Of a DNA stretch of 64,000 bases, positions 59,873 to 64,000 are shown one piece after another. Position 1 is the first letter of the stretch, and each line of letters opens with the position of its first letter. The notes under the pieces were generated by a model that saw nothing but the letters and a program-made list of their open reading frames with translations, did not search any database and was not told where the DNA came from. The translations under genes and the position numbers were made by a program. This stretch comes from JBLWXV01 sp048267245 (GTDB lineage Bacteria; Bdellovibrionota; Bacteriovoracia; Bacteriovoracales; Bacteriovoracaceae). Where the stretch lies: NCBI GenBank assembly GCA_048267245.1, contig JBLWXV010000002.1, positions 1 to 64,000 on the forward strand. The letters are read 5' to 3'.

Positions 59873-61682
59873 AAGCTTTGTCTGTTTTTTCTTCGTCATC
59901 AATCTCAGCTTCATCTTCGATTTGCTGAAAGAGCTCCTGATGTCTTTGACTCTTGTCTTTCTCTTCAGCTAAGTGATAGCCGAATTTGGCCACAATATTT
60001 TCAGCGGTGATAATTCCGATGATTCTCTTATCATTGAGGCGACTCACGACTGGAAGTCTCGAGATCTGATAGCGCTTGAGTTTGTGAAAGGCAACAAAGA
60101 GAGACTGATCTGGGTAAATGCTAATAATTTTCTTCTCAGCCACGTCTTCAATCAGTTTCTCACTCTCACCCTTGGCGTAGAGCTGACCCACTTCATTAAT
60201 AGAGACCATTCCAATTAGGAGTCCATTCTTTAGCACCGGAAAGCCTGAAAAATTAGAGCCTTTAATGACAGACTTGAGGGCCTCTTTGACAGTGAGGTTG
60301 GCATTGAGACTGACAACTTCTCTGCACATTGCATCTTCAACATTGAGACTTTCAAGTATCTCGTTATCTTCGTGGGTGGGAAGGTGAATCCCGTTGAGTT
60401 CAGAGATATTCTCATAAACTGAACCATGATGGATTCTCGAGCTGATCACGTAGGAGACAATATTGGCAATCATCAGCGGGACGATAATGCTGTAGTTTCT
60501 AGTGAGCTCAAAAACGATCAGAATTGAAGTAAAGGGTGCTCGGGTAACTGAGGCGAAGTATGCTCCCATACCGACCAGGGCATAGGCGCCAATGGATGAG
60601 GTTATTTCTGGAAAGAGCGTGTGGGAAAATGAACCAATCGTGCCCCCAATCAATGCCCCAATGAGGAGTGAGGGGAGGAAGAGACCGCCTGAAATACCAG
60701 AGGCATAGCTAATAGTTGTAGCAATGTATTTGAGAATGAGAAGAACGAGAAGGACGCGCCAGTCAATAATGAGTGAGAGAAGCGCCGATTCAATCGTATC
60801 AGTACCACTTCCTAGTGCGCGTGGATCAATATAAGAGATCGCAGCGATGATCAAAAAAGTGATCATCATGATGGTGAGCTTGTGGTGTTTAAAGACGCGT
60901 GAATTAAACTTCTTGAGCTTTAGGACAGAGTTCACCCAAAGTGGGCCCAACACTGCGCAGGTGAGACCGATAATGAGATAGATAATGAGTTCACGCTGGT
61001 CATTGAGGGAGTAGTGAAGGTCTGAGAAGATCGCCTTATGCCCTGTAAGAGCGTAGGCGGTAACTGAGGCAACTACCGAAGCAATAATGATATTTCCTAG
61101 AGCTTTGGCGTGAAGATCGCCAATTACCTCCTCTAATGTAAATACCACCGCTGCAATAGGTGTTTGGAAGGCAGCAGCGATCCCTCCGGCCGCACCCACG
61201 GCCACTAGCGCCTTCACGCGCTTTTTGGACATGGAAAAGAAGCCACCTAGTGAGCTTCCAACCCCGGCCGCAATGGCCACTGTTGGGCCTTCATCCCCAA
61301 GGGAAATACCTGAGGGGAGCGAGAAGACCGTAACAAAGAACTTCTGCATGGCAGACTTAAATGAAATTTTTCCGTGATAGACGGCAAGCGCGATATTCAC
61401 ACCGGGAATCCCAGAGCCCTCTGTGTCAGGCCAAAACCTAGTGGTCATATAGCCAGAGATAAAGAGAGAGGCTCCCCCAAGAATAAAGGTGCGCCAGGTG
61501 AAAGCTTGATTAGTTCCATAAAAGTTAGTGAGCGTGTGCACCAACTCGTGAAGGCCCACCGCAACAACTGCGGAGAGAAAGCCTGCGAGTAGCGTTAGAG
61601 CAAAGTACGTCCGCTCCTCGGCCTCTTCCGTGGCAATCATTCGCTTAAAAAGTGTGGATTTCCAAATACTTGAGAACTTCAA
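59871..61682 (-). CDS. ClC-type chloride/proton antiporter with CBS domains
   Basis: 603 residues. The selectivity sequences are GSGIP (about 90-94), GDEGP with the gating Glu (E. coli has REGP) and GGLFLP. The internal proton Glu pair (FTLEE) is retained, so it is probably an exchanger rather than a channel. Two CBS repeats follow (about 440-565), plus an acidic tail (DEAEIDDEE). The start is TTG at 61682 with AAGG about 10 nt upstream; the ATG at 61640 is a possible alternative. CBS pairs regulate ClC proteins by nucleotide binding in eukaryotes. Confidence 0.9.
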   Translation of the reverse strand: MKFSSIWKSTLFKRMIATEEAEERTYFALTLLAGFLSAVVAVGLHELVHTLTNFYGTNQAFTWRTFILGGASLFISGYMTTRFWPDTEGSGIPGVNIALAVYHGKISFKSAMQKFFVTVFSLPSGISLGDEGPTVAIAAGVGSSLGGFFSMSKKRVKALVAVGAAGGIAAAFQTPIAAVVFTLEEVIGDLHAKALGNIIIASVVASVTAYALTGHKAIFSDLHYSLNDQRELIIYLIIGLTCAVLGPLWVNSVLKLKKFNSRVFKHHKLTIMMITFLIIAAISYIDPRALGSGTDTIESALLSLIIDWRVLLVLLILKYIATTISYASGISGGLFLPSLLIGALIGGTIGSFSHTLFPEITSSIGAYALVGMGAYFASVTRAPFTSILIVFELTRNYSIIVPLMIANIVSYVISSRIHHGSVYENISELNGIHLPTHEDNEILESLNVEDAMCREVVSLNANLTVKEALKSVIKGSNFSGFPVLKNGLLIGMVSINEVGQLYAKGESEKLIEDVAEKKIISIYPDQSLFVAFHKLKRYQISRLPVVSRLNDKRIIGIITAENIVAKFGYHLAEEKDKSQRHQELFQQIEDEAEIDDEEKTDKA

Positions 61683-61723
61683 AATGCGTAAACCTTAGGG
61701 CCCTCGATTCACTCGATGGTCTA

Positions 61724-61766
61724 TTCCCCAATATAGGCCCTTTCAGGGCATATTCCTAGGGGGGAA
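61724..61766. repeat. Imperfect nested inverted repeat between ClC and groES
   Basis: Three nested pairings share one centre: TTCCCC/GGGGAA outside, AATAT/ATATT in the middle, GCCCT/AGGGC inside, around a 3-nt loop. A 2-nt bulge on the left and a 6-nt bulge on the right separate them. It may be an operator region or a weak hairpin; no T run directly follows. Confidence 0.4.
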
Positions 61767-61835
61767 ATCTTTTTAAATTCAACTTGCTACTGCGCTGCCA
61801 CTAAATTTTTTTGGATTTTTTTAATTCTACCAACC

Positions 61836-61863
61836 TTGACACTGGTTCAATCGATATTACTGT
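61836..61863 (+). promoter_or_regulatory. Promoter of groES-groEL
   Basis: A perfect -35 box TTGACA (61836-61841), 16-nt spacer and TACTGT (61858-61863). No CIRCE element (TTAGCACTC-N9-GAGTGCTAA) is seen around it. A short palindrome GGGTT-tg-AACCC (61885-61896) lies in the leader. Confidence 0.6.
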
Positions 61864-61919
61864 TAGTGAGCTTTAAATTTACTAGGGTTTGAACCCCCTT
61901 TGATTACTTAGGAGGCATT

Positions 61920-62207
61920 ATGCAAGTACGTCCATTGCAAGACAGAGTTCTCGTTCAAAGACTTGAAGAAGAAACAAAAACTGCTGGCGGGATCATCATC
62001 CCAGACAATAACAAAGAAAAACCTGCTCAAGGAAAAGTAGTGTCAGTTGGTTCTGGTTACAGAAACACAGATGGAACTGTTCGCGCACTTGATGTGAAAG
62101 AAGGCGATAAAGTTCTTTTCGGCAAGTACGCTGGAACAGAAGTAAAAGTAGATGGTCAAGAATTCCTCATCATGCGTGAAGACGATATCCTCGGAATTCT
62201 TCAGTAA
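61920..62207 (+). CDS. groES: Co-chaperonin GroES
   Basis: 95 residues, family-typical. The N-terminal VRPLQDRVLVQRLEEE, the mobile loop with TAGGIIIPDN, and the GDKVLFGKYAGTEVK roof segment are all present. It caps GroEL. AGGAGG (61910-61915) precedes the ATG. It lies 37 nt before groEL in the same operon. Confidence 0.99.
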   Translation: MQVRPLQDRVLVQRLEEETKTAGGIIIPDNNKEKPAQGKVVSVGSGYRNTDGTVRALDVKEGDKVLFGKYAGTEVKVDGQEFLIMREDDILGILQ

Positions 62208-62244
62208 TTAATAACGATCTAATAACTCTCTAGGAGATATGAAA

Positions 62245-63888
62245 ATGGCTAAGGAACTTAAATATTCAGAAGAAGCACGTACGAGAATTCTCGCTGGTGT
62301 AAATGCTCTTGCTAACGCTGTAAAGGTAACACTAGGACCAAAAGGTCGTAACGTTGTTATCCAAAAATCATTCGGTGCTCCACACATTACGAAAGATGGT
62401 GTGTCTGTTGCCAAAGAAATTGAACTTGAAAACAATTTCGAAAACATGGGCGCTCAAATGGTAAAAGAAGTTGCTCAAAAGACTAACGAAGATGCTGGTG
62501 ACGGTACAACTACTGCAACAGTTCTTGCTCAAGCTATCTACCGCGAGGGGATCAAGCTTGTAACTGCTGGTCACAACCCAATGGATCTTAAGCGCGGCAT
62601 CGATACAGCTGTTGAAAAAGTTGTAGCTAAGCTCAAAGAAATGTCAAAAGACATCAAAACTTCAAATGAAATTGCTCAAGTTGGAACAATCTCTGCTAAC
62701 AACGACCTAGAAATCGGCAAGCTCCTTGCTGAAGCTATGGATAAAGTTGGTAAAGATGGTGTGATCACAATTGAAGAGTCAAAGACAGCTGAGACAACTC
62801 TCGACGTTGTTGAAGGTATGCAATTTGACCGTGGCTACCTCTCTCCATACTTCGTAAACAACTCAGAGAAAATGGAAGTTGCATTTGATGATGCTTTCAT
62901 CCTTATCACTGATAAGAAAATCTCTAATATGAGAGAGCTTCTTCCACTTCTTGAAAAAACTGTTCAAACTTCTAAGCCACTCGTTATCATCGCTGAAGAC
63001 GTAGAAGGTGAAGCTCTTACAACTCTTGTTGTAAACAAACTTCGCGGAACTCTTAACGTTGCTGCCGTGAAAGCTCCTGGCTTTGGCGATAGAAGAAAAG
63101 AAATGCTTAAGGACATCGCTTCACTCACAGGTGGTCAAGTGATCTCTGAAGAGCTTGGCATGACTCTTGAGGCCGCTGATATCACAGCTCTTGGTCGCGC
63201 TAAGAGAATTTCAATCGATAAAGAAAATACAACTATCGTTGATGGTGCTGGCGACAAGAAAGAGGTTGAAGCTCGCGTTGCTCAAATTCGTAAAGCAATT
63301 GAAGAGTCAACTTCAGACTACGACAAAGAAAAGCTACAAGAAAGACTTGCTAAGCTTGCTGGCGGTGTAGCTGTTATCAACGTTGGTGCTCCAACTGAAA
63401 CAGAAATGAAAGAGAAGAAAGATCGCGTAGAAGACGCTCTTAACGCTACTCGCGCTGCCGTTGAAGAAGGTATCGTTGTTGGTGGTGGTGCTGCTCTTGT
63501 TCACGCTATCAGTGCTCTTGAAGGTCTTAAAGGTAACACTGATGAGCAAGAGTTCGGTATTCGTATCGTTCGTCGCGCTCTTGAAGAGCCACTCCGTCAG
63601 ATTGCTGGCAACGCCGGTCTTGAAGGCTCAGTTGTGGTTAATGAAGTACGCACGAAAGGTAAGCCTTCATGGGGCTATAACGCTCGCGATGGCAAGTATG
63701 AGGACCTCGTAGCTGCTGGTATCATCGACCCAACAAAAGTTACTCGTTCTGCACTTCAAAACGCTGCTTCAGTTGCAGGTCTTATGCTTACAACTGAAAC
63801 AATGATTGCCGACCTTCCAAAAGAAGAAGGTTCAGCTCCAGCAATGGGCGGCATGGGTGGAATGGGCGGAATGCCAGGAATGATGTAA
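62245..63888 (+). CDS. groEL: Chaperonin GroEL
   Basis: 547 residues from ATG 62245, which has AGGAG (62232-62236) 8 nt upstream; the ATG at 62239 is only 2 nt from it. Diagnostic segments are VTLGPKGRNVV, AGDGTTTATVLA (the ATP site), the SNMRELLPLLE apical helix and the C-terminal GGM-repeat tail (GGMGGMGGMPGMM). It forms the double-ring folding cage with GroES. Codon use is strongly biased, as in the other highly expressed genes here. Confidence 0.99.
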   Translation: MAKELKYSEEARTRILAGVNALANAVKVTLGPKGRNVVIQKSFGAPHITKDGVSVAKEIELENNFENMGAQMVKEVAQKTNEDAGDGTTTATVLAQAIYREGIKLVTAGHNPMDLKRGIDTAVEKVVAKLKEMSKDIKTSNEIAQVGTISANNDLEIGKLLAEAMDKVGKDGVITIEESKTAETTLDVVEGMQFDRGYLSPYFVNNSEKMEVAFDDAFILITDKKISNMRELLPLLEKTVQTSKPLVIIAEDVEGEALTTLVVNKLRGTLNVAAVKAPGFGDRRKEMLKDIASLTGGQVISEELGMTLEAADITALGRAKRISIDKENTTIVDGAGDKKEVEARVAQIRKAIEESTSDYDKEKLQERLAKLAGGVAVINVGAPTETEMKEKKDRVEDALNATRAAVEEGIVVGGGAALVHAISALEGLKGNTDEQEFGIRIVRRALEEPLRQIAGNAGLEGSVVVNEVRTKGKPSWGYNARDGKYEDLVAAGIIDPTKVTRSALQNAASVAGLMLTTETMIADLPKEEGSAPAMGGMGGMGGMPGMM

Positions 63889-63915
63889 TACCATCGGCCA
63901 AAAATGCAAATCTCT

Positions 63916-63943
63916 AGAGGGGACCTTCGGGTCCCCTTTTTTT
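63916..63943 (+). terminator. Rho-independent terminator of groES-groEL
   Basis: GGGGACC (63919-63925), TTCG tetraloop, GGTCCCC (63930-63936) and seven T residues (63937-63943), with A-T/G-U extension at the base. Confidence 0.94.
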
Positions 63944-63990
63944 GGTTTAATAGTTGTTTATCTTTTCTTACTGAATGCTCAACTCTAGGC

Positions 63991-63996
63991 TATACT
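63991..63996 (+). promoter_or_regulatory. Possible -10 box at the window edge
   Basis: TATACT matches the -10 consensus at five of six positions. The -35 position 17 nt upstream (TTACTG) is weak. The controlled gene would lie beyond the window. Confidence 0.25.
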
Positions 63997-64000
63997 TCGA

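Noticed and set aside
61842..61860. tRNA-like T-arm sequence GGTTCAATC
   Set aside because: No acceptor stem, anticodon arm or CCA-end context around it; it lies in the groES promoter spacer.
61683..61919. CIRCE element upstream of groES
   Set aside because: I looked for TTAGCACTC-N9-GAGTGCTAA or close variants on both strands and did not see one.
1..64000. CRISPR arrays, insertion sequences, prophage or integrated plasmid genes
   Set aside because: No regularly spaced repeats, transposase, integrase or terminal inverted repeats were seen; the region looks like stable core chromosome.

Overview
The window looks like a contiguous chromosomal segment of a Gram-negative predatory or predator-related bacterium, most likely in the Bdellovibrionota (Bacteriovorax/Halobacteriovorax-like). 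This is inferred from protein character and gene content, mainly a Myxococcus/Bdellovibrio-type Agl-Glt motility locus, many secreted proteins and lipoproteins, and a full outer-membrane toolkit. No database search was possible. Coding density is very high. Most genes sit in tight operons with ATGA, GTGA or TTGA stop/start overlaps, and GTG/TTG starts are common. I see no insertion sequence, phage, CRISPR array or tRNA.

Region 1 (1-14997) opens with a 5S rRNA and its terminator (end of an rRNA operon), a small exported protein and ftsK. It continues with a long housekeeping operon: rpsB, tsf, pyrH, frr, uppS, cdsA, rseP, tsaB, a divergent psd-like gene, pssA, a predicted outer-membrane protein and truA. 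Translation, nucleotide and envelope-lipid synthesis are thus co-ordered. tig follows under its own promoter.

Region 2 (15004-25096) holds a four-gene minus-strand operon for the lower homogentisate pathway: an aminotransferase, fumarylacetoacetase, homogentisate dioxygenase and a flavin reductase-like protein. Next come DUF309, EI24/CysZ-like and GT9-like genes on the plus strand, then a hisS-valS operon on the minus strand.

Region 3 (25113-33754) has an EtfD-like membrane Fe-S oxidoreductase followed by three exported proteins that I do not recognise. One of these ends in three exact-length 26-residue Pro-rich repeats. A membrane protein, a lipoprotein and hslO (Hsp33) follow.

Region 4 (33772-39511) encodes an AddB/AddA pair in which both subunits carry a complete PD-(D/E)XK nuclease with an Fe-S cysteine set.

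Region 5 (39480-50345) is the most distinctive block: an outer-membrane barrel, a GltC-like TPR protein, a GltD-like TPR protein, a GltE-like lipoprotein, a GltF-like small protein and a GltG-like FHA/TonB protein. These converge on an AglR (TolQ-like) motor gene with two TolR/ExbD-like genes. Together they match the core of the trans-envelope gliding machine of Myxococcus.

Region 6 (50398-64000) has gmhA, trxA, an RDD protein, polA (with a dead proofreading site), asnB (with a hairpin at the ribosome-binding site), a CBS-domain protein, a large Ca-motif FG-GAP/UnbV lipoprotein, a ClC-CBS antiporter and groES-groEL.
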